64,000 nucleotides of DNA from Spongilla lacustris (lineage: Eukaryota; Porifera; Demospongiae; Spongillida; Spongillidae), in the NCBI GenBank assembly GCA_949361645.1, contig OX442416.1:18966323-19030322 (forward strand), written 5' to 3'. The first letter of the stretch is position 1. Every line of letters starts with the position of its first letter. Both the position numbers and the translations under genes were made by a program. The notes beneath the pieces were generated by a model. It was not told where the DNA came from, did not search any database, and saw only the letters and a program-made list of their open reading frames with translations. Shown piece by piece: positions 43,886-57,633 of the stretch.

Positions 43886-46361
43886 AGGAGACAAAAATCC
43901 ATTCTAAAAGTGATCCTTAATCGCAGTCTACATACCAACCCTTCCTTCTACATGTACTCTTCTCCAAGGACAAATATGCTCATCGATTATTTGACTCAAT
44001 ACATACTCATAAACAGTACAACAATGCCTTAATTATGATTCAGACAGAATGTCTAGCCACCCTTAGTGAATGCTAATTATAATAATTCAGCTGGCTTTCT
44101 CAAAACAACCCATACAAAACCCTTCTTCCCAGCAGTAAGGCAATACCTCCTTAGCCCCGATCTTCATATGTAGGTAGTATCAAATGACTTTCCTGCCAGG
44201 ACCTACATGTACACTGTGTGCTCTTTGAGGTGTTTGATCAAATGGCATTGCTTTATAAGTTATCACCAATCACATCTCACACAAGGAAGATTTAACCTTC
44301 AGTTTTATGCAGCTGTAGTCAATTTTATAATCTTCCTGTGCAAGATGTACTGCCTATTTTACCCACTATAGGTTTCAAAAAGACTAATACATACATTCCA
44401 GTCATTTGTATACAAATGCTAACCATCTAGCGAAATCTATATCCCACACCAATCTCATCACAAAGGAAGTGCCAAAAAACCCCTACAGGAATCCTATTTC
44501 TACACACTTTCAGGGAGATCCTAAACACACACGTACAGCCTCAGGGGTCTGGAGGAGTGCTTAAAGCAATTCATATGCTAATGCATGTCAGATGCATATT
44601 TTATTTCATACCGGTAGACACATGTGTATGTCATTTTCAGCTGTTTCAAAAGTAGTCAGGCACACAAACTACCATGATATCCTCACAGTATAGACCTTTC
44701 AAACTTAAGTCAATTTCAATTACATTTCTCACCTTATCATCATTGTACTCTGATTTAGGTTAACTCTCTACAATAATTATACTAACATGATAGATTCAGG
44801 AAATAAAAGTAAAGGTCTTATTCGACTAAAACGGCATTATGAACAATTCACATAACGATAGGGCTGGCAATCCAGTTGGCTATACCCATGTTAAATTCCA
44901 TTTCACACCTTCAACTCTTGACTCACATACATACTCTTAAAGGTGTCAGATGAAGTGCCTTCTAAAAATCTACATAAGGCTTTTCAAAAGAACTAACATA
45001 CTTTTCAAAACCCAACAAATATAACCCCTACCACATTCTCAAGCCAAATGACGGCAGTCCAGAAAATTTACATATTCCAATGTGGACTCACATGCTTATT
45101 CTTACAGGTGTCTGGTGTAGTGGAGTTTGTAACCCACAAGCAAGACAATTTTTGTTTTCCATAACAACTAATGTACAGTAAATTTCCCATCATGTGCAAG
45201 TATTTAAATGGCATACAATTTGCCTGTACAAAAATTCATGTGCCAAGCAGCATAAAGGGTGTTATAACCACACCGTGCAAAACCTCCATACTTTTACCAA
45301 GAATTAGCACCGACGCACAATACCATTACACCAACAGACTCCCAAATAAACAACTGCCCTTTCCAATTTCACAAACCACAAGGCTACACTAAAGTTCATC
45401 TGTAAAAATCTCTAGTTATGCTTCCATAGTAATCCAATCACCCATGGCACTGACATACAACAGGACAATATCTAACACCAAACTTGATATCTTACAGGTT
45501 TACAACGCCAGTATCATTCCAATTTATCACTATAGCTATAGACAGCTGTGCACAAACAATTAGGGAATGCAAAACACAAGTAAAGGTCTGAAATCCACAC
45601 ACTTTCATGATCAGGTAGGAACAAGTACTGTAATTATAGTTGTATGTGAATAATAACTGACAACAACAGGGCAACACCACAATCATAGTGTAAAATAATG
45701 CTATGTTTGGGACGTCCTGTATTCATTACAGTGTCATGTGTACATACCATAAGTTATTCAGCAAGTAACTTTCCAGCAATGCGTACTTTTAAAAATTTCC
45801 TCACAATAACAGGGCAACATGTAACTTCCCAATCTTTGTATGTAAATGTTACATGCACAGGGTCCTTCATGTTCATCAAAAATGTGCAGATGTTCGGTGC
45901 AATGCCACTAAGTTTTTATCCCCCAACAGTCATTGAAAAATCAAAATGAATGCTTATCAGTCAGAGTCTTAACTAGGAACATCATATCTGGCAATCCACT
46001 CATCTGAAAAAATACTCCAGCTAGGCTTTAACAAATACCACAAACACTATTTTGCATCCCCACAGCGGAAAATGTAACACAGTCCCAATCTTAGCCCTTA
46101 GTCAAAATAATGCTTTTATAAAACAGCTAAATCGTGCTCCTACAAAACTTTTGTAATGAGCACACTTTGCATTTTAAACAACATCTCTCACAAGGGACCA
46201 TGCATAATAAAGTAGTGCTCCGAGGGGGAGGACAGTATGCTATAGACATTGTATGTTGTTTATAATCTGTAAATCTGTAGTACAGTCATATAGTGCACTG
46301 TCACATCATACTTGCATGTAATAAAGAAATATAAAATAATCCTATTGTTATGCGAGGTCAC
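43886..46361. other. non-coding centre of copy 1
   Basis: I found no long open frame. It matches the centre of copy 2 (about 53,300-55,750, inverted). It contains weak echoes of the TIR unit: 'caggtgtctggtgtagtgg' near 45,106, 'ggtgtcagatgaagtgcctt' near 44,943, and 'aagggcaata'-like motifs near 44,135 and 45,665. It may be built from old copies of the same unit. Confidence 0.55.
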
Positions 46362-48904
46362 TACCTGTGTAAGGATGTAACATTTCAAGGTTATTCAGAA
46401 TATTTTATTGCATGGGGTGTGACAATGTGGTAGGTGTTTTGAGAAGATTAATATGGCATGTGAATTTGCATAGCAGCAATGCATGTATATCAAGTGGGTT
46501 CGTTCTTAAGACACTGCATCAGACACTAATAAGAGTGCATGTTTAAGTCAGGAATGGGATTATAATCAATTACATTGAAATTATGACAAAGTATTACATT
46601 TAGGTTGTTGGTATGTGATGTGTGTGTTGGTTCGAAAGCCTTTAGATTTTGGAGTATCCATTGTTTGTGTGTTTGTGTGTGTGTGTTTGTGTGTGTTATT
46701 GTTTGTGTGTGTATGTGTGTATGTGTATGTGTTTGTGTGTGTGTTTGTGTTTGTGTGTGTGGGTGTTTGTGTGTATTTTTGTTTGTGTGTGTGCATGTGT
46801 GTATGTGTATGTGTACGCATTTGTGTGTGATGTGTGGGTGCATGTATGTGTGTTGTTTGTGTTTGATTTTGTGTTTGAGTGTGTGTGTTAGGATGTAATG
46901 TTATAGTTATTCAGAAATTATTTGATATCTGGGTGGGGTGTGACAATATGGTAGGTGTTTTGATATGGCATGTAAATTTGCGTAGCTGCATGCATGCATG
47001 TATGAAGTGGGTTTGTTCTTTTTAGGCACTAGTAAGAGTGTCAGAAATGGGATTAGGATCAATTACATTCAATACATATTTAGGTTGTTGGTATGTGATA
47101 CATGTGTGTTGGTTCAAAAGCCTTGAGTATCCCGGAGGATAAATATTGTATTTGTTCAAACAACTGCTGGAAGAGAGGTAACTAGCTGGTGTGAATTTAA
47201 AAAGTATTGCCCTGTTGCTGCGAGAATGTGATGGGTAAAACATATTTGGAAGCCTGAAGGTTTAATCTGGTTACTAGGTATTTTCCAGTGTTGCATCAGT
47301 ATTTAGGTGATGGGTAGGGTAACCTCACTGGGTGAGTATTTTGGATTGGACAACCACACAGTAGAAAGTAACAAAAGTACCAAACATGGGTTTTTAACAA
47401 CTATATTTTGTGAGTGAAGTTGTTGGCTCATCCTTCCATGACAAAGTGACATGCTCTTTAGTGACAAACAGGCATCTAAGCAGATTGCTTCCATTGCATG
47501 AGAATAATACTTTGGAAACACGCAAATTAATTGTATTAAAATACTAAGCTCTAACAGGAAGCATGTGAATGTTTAAAAAAGCTACTCAACAGTACACCCA
47601 CCTACAACACCAAATATTTTTTTTACAAACAGTATAAATTTGCATGAAACAACCAAGTCAGAATTCACTGACACTTGAAGATCATCTCAACATTACATTT
47701 AGATCTGAGAATTAGATGGTATTATTTTACAAGTCATGCCCAGTTGTAAGCGCTAAAGAGTAATCCTGATGTCGGTGAAACTGCTCACTCTCATTCTTAA
47801 TGAACAACGTTGGTTTTAAAACTGATTAGACTTGGTCTTAGCACACATCACAGATTTGAACAGAAGTCACCATGACTCACAAATACACATACACACCGGT
47901 TGAGAGCCATATCTACAGTTCCTATGACATTGAATACTGTTGAAAAGAATGCTCAAACAGTTCGGCACTTTTTTTCAGAATAGCACACTAAGAATTAAGC
48001 CTTAGGCTTCAATATTAGTAGGTACTGTAGGCAGTATACACGCGGCTTCTCTAGTGTTACGGGCATATACCAGTTAGAGCTAGCTGAAAGGATGTATAGT
48101 TTGCTTGATGCATGGACTGCACCAATGTGTGCGTGTACCCGTCTATAGGCCGTGCGTACATTGTATGCCAATAGGCACCCAGTCGTTCGTGCCTTTAACT
48201 CACCAACAATTTGCATCGAAGACATTCTCCAGTGTGGTTTTGTATAACGTAAGGCGAATGACAATCTCGATCTCGTCCACAACACGTAGCAAGAACGCTA
48301 ATTGGTGCGCACCGCCCGTATGAATGACCTACGGCGGGTGTATGTTTTCTTTTACGAAGAGATAGTAATACGGCTAGTTCATTTCTAAAAGCGAGAGATA
48401 AGCAGCCGCCGGTACGGTAGTATCTATGATTTCACAAGGATGCTAAATTAAAAAAACAATTAAAAATTAAGCAATTCGAGGGGGTGGGGCTCAGTGGCAC
48501 GTGATAATATGCAAGTTGAAGGGGTGGAGCTAATATGGTGCTTTAATGGTTGCGTCACTAGTCTCGGAACGGGACGAGCGTATGCAATGAAGTGTAACGA
48601 GTGCGCATGCGTAACCGTGGTGAAAGAGTTGTTGCCTCTTACTTTCAGTTTAAAAGGTGATAAAAATATGATCATTTTGATTTTGCCTTCGAAACGTGTG
48701 TCTAAACATGGTTTCACTTTTAAAGTTGTTAATTTGTTGTGTTTATTAAAGTTAATTAAGCATCGTTAATAACTTGTAAATAAAATGATGTAAACACATT
48801 TGCCTAACCTCAAGTTGTTAGTTTCTAAATATTAGATTTTTTTCGTACTCCTATCAAAAGTTATTCCCGTTCAAAAGCATTGCGTTCTTTCGTGGACACC
48901 CGGG
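46362..48904 (-). repeat. right terminal inverted repeat, copy 1
   Basis: It is about 2.5 kb and is the reverse complement of the left arm, with a GT-rich block at 46,660-46,890. The 96-aa frame at 47,995-48,285 is identical to the left-arm frame at 39,402-39,692, so the arms are nearly the same. Confidence 0.85.
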
Positions 48905-48906
48905 TA

Positions 48907-49741
48907 TAGTATAAGTATATGTCTATAAATATTTGTAAAGAGATGAGACTGAGGAAGAAAATTTTTAAAGGCGTACCATCGAAAGAATTTTTATTTCAAA
49001 ATCATAGCACCATTGGTGCATCGAGGGGGTGGGCCCGGTGTCGTCCCAGGCCCGTTGAGAGCCAGGTTGGGGCCCCGGGGAAGGACGCTCACGGGGACCC
49101 CCTTGATCCTGTAGGCTGAAACTATCAGAGATAATCTATACGCCGGATATCTCTGCTACTATGAAATTGTTCTAAAACATGCAGGCTGAAAGATTAATGG
49201 ACTAAATTTAATCGATTTCATCTCAGTGCGAAACGTTCGTCCGGCACCGCGACTTTAGATTATACATTAATGACGATTAAAAGCCTACATGTACATGCAT
49301 TACTAAATGAAAAAGCTCCAATGAAAAGTATAAATTAGACTATAGCGGTGTTCAGTGACTGCCGACAGACTAGTTATCTCTGGACTAGTGTGCTGCGATA
49401 TGTCACATTGTCACCAGGGATGCCATGCACATGAAGCATTCGTTTGGCAGCACCACTTTTGTATCGACGCATTTTCTGCGTTATATATTTTGGGCGTATC
49501 AGACCTTGCCGGAATTTTCTATTATTCATTAACCATTAAAATATATCTACTACGATTTTTTTTTCCCATGTGCGCCAGGATTGTGCACTCAGTACAGACT
49601 AACTGTGGTAGTGAGTGAAAAATTCAGTGCTCGAGCGAAGACGAAAAGGCCAGTCGTCGCACACAATTGGAAAAAAGAAATTATTTATAGGTTATAGGGA
49701 TCGCGGGGCCCCCTTTGTGCCGCGGGGCCCGGAGTAGTGTA

Positions 49742-49772
<31 letters not shown>

Positions 49773-50531
49773 CTCATCTCGACGGCACTGCAATGTTCCC
49801 CCTAAAATTTGTCCCCCGGACATCTTGCACTAGTGTACAATGTCCTCCCGGACAATCTACGCATGACATGCATGCATGCATGTCCAGAAATTGTGGACAT
49901 CAATGCATAACTCGGCGTATGATTGTGATAAAAATATCTAATTGCACCATTAAACTCACTAGGTACTTTAGAGATTTATCACGTTATTAAAACTGCTAAT
50001 TAATTTATTTAAATAGATTATTTTTATTGTCTTTTAATGAATGCATTATATGTCTGCATGGCAGGGAAGTTAGGAATAGCCATCGCTGTTACATAAAATC
50101 CTTCCAAACTAAAGCTATCATCGATTTTAGTGATCTAACCATACGCATGCGCGACTAAAAACATTTTGTTGTACTCGTGCCCCTGCCCTTGGATGCATTC
50201 TGCGAGGTCAAGTGATCTGTTTTTTAACCATTTTGATTCATTGTATAGTAGTTGGGCGTAGCCTTTTGGCGTATCAAGCCTATACCAATATTTGTACCCA
50301 TCTGATAGTATCGTAATAGCTCTACACTCACTATCAATCTAATTCTTCGTATACGCTAGTCTCGCTAGCCAGACGTACAACATCGAACTTCAACTGGATA
50401 GGCTTGAAACCCCCATAATGCGAAGGTCGAACTAATAGAACCACTGCTGTGGAGTAGCTACTACATAATATGTATATAGGTGTGACTACGAGACTCGCTC
50501 TTTAAGATGCATGGGCGATTCCGTCCCTATA
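48907..50531. other. 1.6-kb spacer between the two large transposons
   Basis: I see no gene. A G/C-rich stretch lies at 49,020-49,110. A 28-C run (49,742-49,769) is followed by inverted copies of the 'gtccgggggaca' motif cluster seen at 24,245-24,350. Confidence 0.55.
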
Positions 50532-50533
50532 TA

Positions 50534-52965
50534 CCCCGGGTGTCCACGAAAGAACGCAATGCTTTTGAACGGGAATAACTTTTGATAGGAGTATGAAAAA
50601 AATCTAATATTTAGAAACTAACAACTTGAGGTTAGGCAAATGTGTTTACATCATTTTATTTACAAGTTATTAACGATGCTTAATTAACTTTAATAAACAC
50701 AACAAATTAACAACTTTAAAAGTGAAACCATGTTCAGACACACGTTTCGAAGCCAAAAGCAAAATGATCATATTTTTATCACCTTTTAAACTGAAAGTAA
50801 GAGGCAACAACTATTTCACCACGGTTACGCATGCGCACTTGTGTCACTTCATTACATACGCAGGTCCCGTTCCGAGACTAGTGACGCAACCATTAACGGA
50901 CCATATTAGCTCCACCCCCTTCAACTTGCACATTATCACGTGCCACTGAGCCCCACCTCCTCAAATTGCTTAATTTTTAATTGTTTTTTTTAAACTTAGT
51001 CTTATAAAGATCTAAGCTATCCTTGTGAAATCATAGATACTACCGTACCTGCGGCTGCCGTATTACTACCTCTTCGTAAAGAAAACATACACCCGCCGTA
51101 GGTCATTCATACGGGCGGTGCGCACCAATTAGCGTTCTTGCTACGTGTTGTGGACGAGATCGAGATTGTCATTCGCCTTACGTTATACAAAACCACACTG
51201 GAGAATGTCTTCGATGCAAATGGTTGGTGAGTTAAAGGCACGAACGACTGGGTGCCTATTGGCATACAATGTACGCACGGCCTACGGGTACACGCACACA
51301 TTGGTGCAGTCCTTGCATCAAGCAAACTATACATCCTTTCAGCTAGCTCTAACTGGTATATGCCCGTAACACTAGAGAAGCCGCGTGTATACTGCCTACA
51401 GCACCTACTAATATTGAAGCCTAAGGCTTAATTCTTAGTGTGTTGTTTAGTTACCGATGTGTGTGTGTGAATAAAAGTGCCGAACTGTTTGAGCATTCTT
51501 TTCAACAGTATTCAATGTCATAGGAACTGTAGATATGGCTCTCAACTGGTGTGTATGTGTATTTGTGAGTCATGGTGACTTCTGTTCAAATCTGTGATGT
51601 GTGCTAAGTCTAATCAGTTTTAAAACCAACGTTGTTCATTAAGAAAGAGAGTGAGCAGTTTCACCTACATCAGGACTACTCTTTAGCACTTACAACTGGG
51701 CATGACTTGTAAACTAATTCTCAGATCTAAATGTAATGTTGAGATGATCTTCAAGTGTCAGTGAATTCTGACTTGGTTGTTTCATGCAAATTTATACCGT
51801 TTGTAAAAAAAATATTTGGTGTTGTAGGTGGGTGTACTGTTGAGTAGCTTTGATAAACATTCACATACTTCCTGTTAGAGCTTAGTATTTAATACAATTC
51901 ATTTGCATGTTTCAAAAGTATTATTCTCATGCAATGAAAGCAATCTGCTTAGATGCCTGTTTGTCACTAAAGAGCATGTCACTTTGTCATGGAAGGATGA
52001 GCCAATAACTTCACTCACAAAATATAGCTGTTAAAAACCCATGTTCGGTACTTTTGTTACTCTCTACTGTGTGGTTGTCCAATCTAAAATACTCACCCAG
52101 TCAGGTTACCCTACCCATCACCTAAATACTGATGCAACACTGGAAAATACCTAGTAACCTGATTAAACCTTCAGGCTACCAAATATGTTTTACCCATCAC
52201 ATTCTCGCAGCAACAGGGCAATACATTTTAAATTCACACCAGCTAGTAACCTCTCTTCCAGCAGTTGTTTGAACAAATACAATATTTATCCTCCAGGGAT
52301 ACTCAAGGCTTTTGAACCAACACACACATATCACATACCAACAACGTAAATATGTAATACTTTGCCATGGTTTGAATGTAATTGATCATACTCTTACTAG
52401 TGCCTTAAAAGAACAAACCCACTTCATACATGCATGCATGCAGCTACGCAAATTTACATGCCATATCAAAACACCTACCATATTGTCACACCCCACCCAG
52501 ATATCAAATAATTTCTGAATAACCATAACATTACATCCTAACACACACACTCAAACACAAAAACACAAACAACACACACCCATGCACCCACACATCACAC
52601 AAATGCGTACACATACACATACACACAACAAAAACACAAACAATCACACACACACAATCACACACACAAACAAACAAACAATGGATACTCCAAAAACTCA
52701 AGGCTTTCGAACCAACACACACATACATACCAACAACCTAAATGTAATACTTTGTCATAATTTGAATGTAATTTTTATAACCCCATTCCTGACTTAAACG
52801 TGCACTCTTATTAGTGTCTGATGCAGTGTCTTAAGAACAAACCCACTTGATATGCATGCAGCTACGCAAATTCACACGCCATTTTAATCATCTCAAAACA
52901 CCTACCACATTGTCACACCCCATGCAATAAAATATTCTGAATAACCTTGAAATGTTACATCCTTA
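50534..52965 (+). repeat. left terminal inverted repeat, copy 2
   Basis: It pairs with 58,655-61,114. It shares private changes with its own partner arm, such as 'gtcttataaagatctaagct' near 51,000 and 'accgatgtgtgtgtgtg' near 51,455, which copy 1 lacks. Confidence 0.82.
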
Positions 52966-52984
52966 CACACACATACACACACAA

Positions 52985-53065
<81 letters not shown>

Positions 53066-53075
53066 AACACGCTGT
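52966..53075. repeat. (AC)n microsatellite
   Basis: A nearly pure AC tract of about 100 bp lies at the inner end of the left arm. Copy 1 has lost this tract and about 230 bp beside it. Confidence 0.95.
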
Positions 53076-55750
53076 GGCTCCAGTTACCATCATGTTACAG
53101 AGGGTGCTTGCCAGAGGGTTAAATGCTCTACATTTGTGTATGTGTAGTGGATTTAGTACAAGGGCTTCATTGCTAATAAACAGTCCATGGCATACTTTCT
53201 AACCACAAGCTGGCCCTTGCAATGCATTTCTTCTATGTTATTGTGTTAGGAAACTGACTTCCTTATCACAAACCACGCAGCAAATTTTCTGCCATGGAAA
53301 ATATTTTTTCTGTTTGACATCGCATAACAATAGGATTAAATTATATTTCTTTATTACATGCAAGTATGATGTGACAGTGCACTACATGAGTGTACTACAG
53401 ATTTACATATTATAAACAACATACAATGTCTATAGCATACTGTCCTCCCCCTCGGAACACTACTTTATTATGCATGGTCCCTTGTGAGAGATGTTGTTTA
53501 AAGTGCAAAGTGTGCTCATTACAAAAGTTTTGTAGGAGCACGATTTGGCTGTTTTATAAAAGCATTATTTTGACTAAGGGCTAAGATTGGGACTGTGTTA
53601 CATTTTCCGCTGTGGGGATGCAAAATAGTGTTTGTGGTATTTGTTAAAGCCTAGCTGGAGTATTTGTTCAGATGAGCGGATTGCCAGATATGATGTTCCT
53701 AGTTAAGACTCTGACTGATACGCATTCGTTGTGATTTTTCAATGACTGTTGGGGGATAAAAACTTAGTGGCATTGCACCGAACATCTACACATTTTTGAC
53801 GAACATGAAGGACCCTGAATTTTTTTAAAAATGCATGTAACATTTACATACAAAGATTGGGAAATTACATGTTGCCCTGTTAGTGAGGAAATTTTTTAAA
53901 GAACGCATTGCTGGAAAGTTACTTGCTGAATAACTTATGGTATGTACACATGACACTGTAATGAGTACAGGACGTCCCAAAACATAGCTTTATTTTACAC
54001 TATGATTGTGGTGTTGCCCTGTTGCTGTCGGTTATTATTAACATACAACCATAATTACAGTACTTGTCCCTCCCTGATCATGAAAGTGTGTGGATTTCAG
54101 ACTTTTACTTGTGTTTTGCATTCCTTAATTGTTTGTGCACAGCTGTCTATAGCTACAGTGATAAATTGGAATGATATTGGCGTTGTAAACCTTTAAGATA
54201 TTAAGTTTGGTGTTAGATATTGTCCTGTTGTATGTCAGTGCCATGGGTGATTGGATTACTATGGAAAGCATAACTAGAGATTTTTACAGATGAACTTTAG
54301 TGTAGCCTTGTGGTTTGTGAAATTGCGAAGGACAGTTGTTTATTTGGGAGTCTGTTGGTGTAATGGTATTGTGCGTCAGTGCTAATTCTTGGTAAAACTA
54401 TTGAGGTTTTGCAAGGTGTGGTTATAACACACATTTTGCTACTTGGCACATGAATTTTTGTACAGGCAAATTGTATGCCATTTTAATACTTGCACATGAT
54501 GGGAAATTTACTGTACATTAGTTGTTATGGAAAACCAAAATTGTCTTGCTTGTTGGTTACAAACCCCACTACACCAGACACCTGTAAGAAAAAGCATGTG
54601 AGTCCACATTGGAATATGTAAATTTTCTGGACTGCCGTCATTTGGCTTGAGAATGTAGTAGGGGTTACATTTGTTGGGTTTTGAAAAGTATAGTTCTTTT
54701 GAAAAGCCTTATGTAGATTTTTAGAAGGCACTTCATCTGACACCTTTAAATGTATGTATATGAGTCAAAAGTTGAAGGTTTGAAATGGAATTTAACATGG
54801 GTATAGACTGGATTGCCAGCCCTATCGTTATGTGAATTATTCAGAATGCTGTTTTAGTCGAATAAGGCCTTTACTTTTATTTCCTGAATCTATCATGTTA
54901 GTATAATTATTGTAGAGAGTTAACCTAAATCAGAGTACAATGAGGATAAGATTGAAATTGACTTAAGTCTGAGAGGTCTATACTGTGAGGATATCATGGG
55001 AGTTTGTGTGCCTGACTACTTTTGAAACAGCTGAAAATGACATAAAGATGTGTCTACCGGTATGAAATAAAATATGCATCTGACATGCATTAGCATATGA
55101 ATTGCTTTACGCACTCCTCCAGACCCCCGAGGCTGTACGTGCGTGTTCAGGATCTCCCTGAAAGTGTGTAGAAATAGGATTCCTGTTGGGGTTTTTTTTG
55201 GCACTTCCTTTGTGATGAGATTGCTGTGGGATATAGATTTCGCTACATGGTTAGCATTTGTATACAAATGACTGGAATGTATGTATTAGTCTTTTTGAAA
55301 TCTATAGTGGGTAAAATAGGCAGTACATCTTGCACAGGAGAATTATAAAATTGACTACAGCTGCATAAAGTAACACCTTTCTTGTGTGAGATGTGATTGG
55401 TGATAACTTATAAAGCAATGCCATTTGATCAAACACCTCAATAAGCACACAGTGTACATGTAGGTCCTGGCAGGAAAGTCATTTGATACTACCTACATAT
55501 GAAGATCGGGGCTAAGGAGGTATTGCCTTACTGCTGGGAAGAAGGGTTTTGTATGGGTTGTTTGAGAAAGCCAGCTGAATTATTATATAATTAGCATTCA
55601 CTAAGGGTGACTAGACATTCTGTCTGAATCATAATTAAGGCATTGTTGTACTGTTTATGAGTATGTATTGAGTCAGATGAGCATATTTGTCCTTGGAGAA
55701 GAGTGCATGTAGAAGGAAGGGTTGGTATGTAGGCTGCGATTAAGGATCAC
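53076..55750. other. non-coding centre of copy 2
   Basis: It is the reverse complement of the copy 1 centre. It retains about 230 bp near 53,090-53,320 that copy 1 lacks. I see no supported gene. Confidence 0.6.
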
Positions 55751-55774
55751 TTTTAGAATGGATTTTTGTCTCCT

Positions 55775-55890
55775 AACCAATGAAAATGCATGGATAGAAG
55801 TAGTTAACCAATAGGAAAGCAGGGATAGTTGTCCTATGCAAGTGCAGGGATTGTTATCCAATCAAAATGTACCTAAAAAGTATAAATACT
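55775..55890 (+). promoter_or_regulatory. transposase promoter, copy 2
   Basis: CCAAT boxes are at 55,777-55,781, 55,808-55,812 and 55,858-55,862, and the TATA box TATAAATA is at 55,881-55,888. One of the four boxes of copy 1 is changed to CCTAT here. Confidence 0.65.
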
Positions 55891-55929
55891 GTAAGATTAA
55901 GGGGGTATACATTTCCACTATGCTTGAAA

Positions 55930-57004
55930 ATGCCATGAGTACCAAGACTGTCAATTGAACAAAGAGTTGCCATTTTCTAATGGAAAGAATGCCTATCTTA
56001 CTGTAAGCTTGTTCCGGAGGGAGTACCCTAATTATAGGACACTATGCAGTAGCACAGTTCTGAGGGTGGTGTCCAAATTTGTGGAGCATGGCACAGTGCA
56101 GGATAGGCTGAAAACAAACTGTGGAAGAAAGAAAACTGTTCAGGTGCCAAGGAACGTTGGCATAATTGCTCAGAAAATGCAGCAGACCCCAACTATGAGC
56201 ATAAGAAGACTCCATCTAGGGACAGGATTGAGACGATCAAGTGTACAGAAGATGCTCAGGAAGACCCTGAAGATGAAGGCCTATAGGCGGCCTCTAGTAC
56301 AGGCTCTATTGCCAGGTGACATTGACAAGAGAGTCAAGTGGGCAGAAGATTACCTTGAAGCAGCTGAGAGGGACTTCACCTACCCTGACTACATCCTGTG
56401 GACGGATGAAGCAATCTTCCACTTGGATGGACATGTTAACAGGCATAATGCTGTCATATGGTCAGTCCAGAACCCACATGCTTTTATGGAATGCAGCAAT
56501 CAGAAGAAGGCTGGTGTGATGGTCTGGGCTGGGCTGATCAAAGACCATATCATTGGCCCCTTCTCCATCAATGGAAGTGTCTCAGGGCAAGTGTACCTTC
56601 AGCTACTACAGCAGAGGGTATGGCCAGCCCTGCAAGCTATCATGGGGGAAGAGGAAGAATTTGTTGTTTTCCAGCATGATGGAACCTCAGCTCATTATGA
56701 AACCCGTGTTAGAGCCTGGTTGGATGGAAAGCTGGAGGACAGATGGAGGGGCAGAGGGGGACCCATACCATGGCCAGCACAAAGTCCTGATCTATCTCCA
56801 TTGGACTTCTGGCTATGGGGCTAACTGATAAACAAAGTGTATGCAAATGCAGTGACAACATTGGATGAGCTAAGACAGGCAATAACTGATGAGATGCAGG
56901 CCATTCCAGCCACTATGGTCCACAGTGCGACACTGGGGGTAGTGAGAAAGGCAGGATTACTGCTCTCAATTGATGGGCTGCAGTTAGGATCACGACATAA
57001 TTGA
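55930..57004 (+). pseudogene. Tc1/mariner-type transposase, broken copy
   Basis: It is closely related to the copy 1 protein. Three lesions are visible. Codon 3 is TGA where copy 1 has CGA. A 14-bp deletion near codon 16 shifts the frame. A TAA at about 56,822 replaces the Tyr of WGYLKNK. The catalytic Asp residues remain readable (LWTDEAIFHL, VVFQHDGTSAH, SPDLSPLDFW). The open stretch 55,955-56,824 is what is left between lesions. Confidence 0.9.
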
Positions 57005-57189
57005 CATTACTAACCTCGATAACATTGTACATGTACCTGTTTCGTCTCATAATGTTATTATACTTCTCAGTGTGGTTGAATGCACACAGTAGTGCTATAT
57101 CGTACTGCTAGAAAAATTCTGATAAACAGCTTGATTATTATGTTAAGTGAAATTGAAATACAGTGGATGGCTAGGAAATACAGCGACTT

Positions 57190-57600
57190 TGAATTTGTGT
57201 GTGTTTTTGTGTGTGGTGTTTGTGTGTGTGTGTGAGTGTGTGTGTGTTTGTGTGTGTTTGTGTGTGTGTTTGTGTGTGTGTTTGTATGTGTGTGTTTGTG
57301 TGTGTGTTTGTATGTGGTGTATGTGTGTGTAAGGATGTAATGTTTTAAGGTTATTCAGAATAATTTTTATTTATTTCTGCATGGGGTGTGACAATGTGGT
57401 AGAGATGATAAGCTATCGCGTAGCTGCATGCATGCATGTAACAAGTGAGTTTGTTCTTTTAAGACACTGCATCAGACACTAGTAAGAGTGTACATTAAAG
57501 TCAGGAATGGAATTATAATCAATTACATTCAAACTGGCAAAGTATTACATTTAGGTTGTTGGTATGTGATGTGTGTTGAGTTTTTGGAGTATCCATTGTT

Positions 57601-57633
<33 letters not shown>

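Larger units (their letters stand above)
37658..48904 (-). mobile_element. large Tc1/mariner-type (IS630 superfamily) transposon, copy 1 (11.2 kb; about 10.1 kb without the hAT insert)
   Basis: The ends begin CCGGGTGTCCACGAAAGAAC (the left end is interrupted by a hAT element) and, inverted, CCCGGGTGTCCACGAAAG. Both ends abut TA, the target of Tc1/mariner elements. The terminal inverted repeats are about 2.4-2.5 kb. Between them lie a CA-rich tandem array, an intact transposase gene with promoter, and a 2.5-kb non-coding centre. Usual Tc1/mariner elements are 1-3 kb with shorter ends, so the size and arms are unusual. Copy 2 lies inverted at 50,534-61,114 with the same order. Confidence 0.85.
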
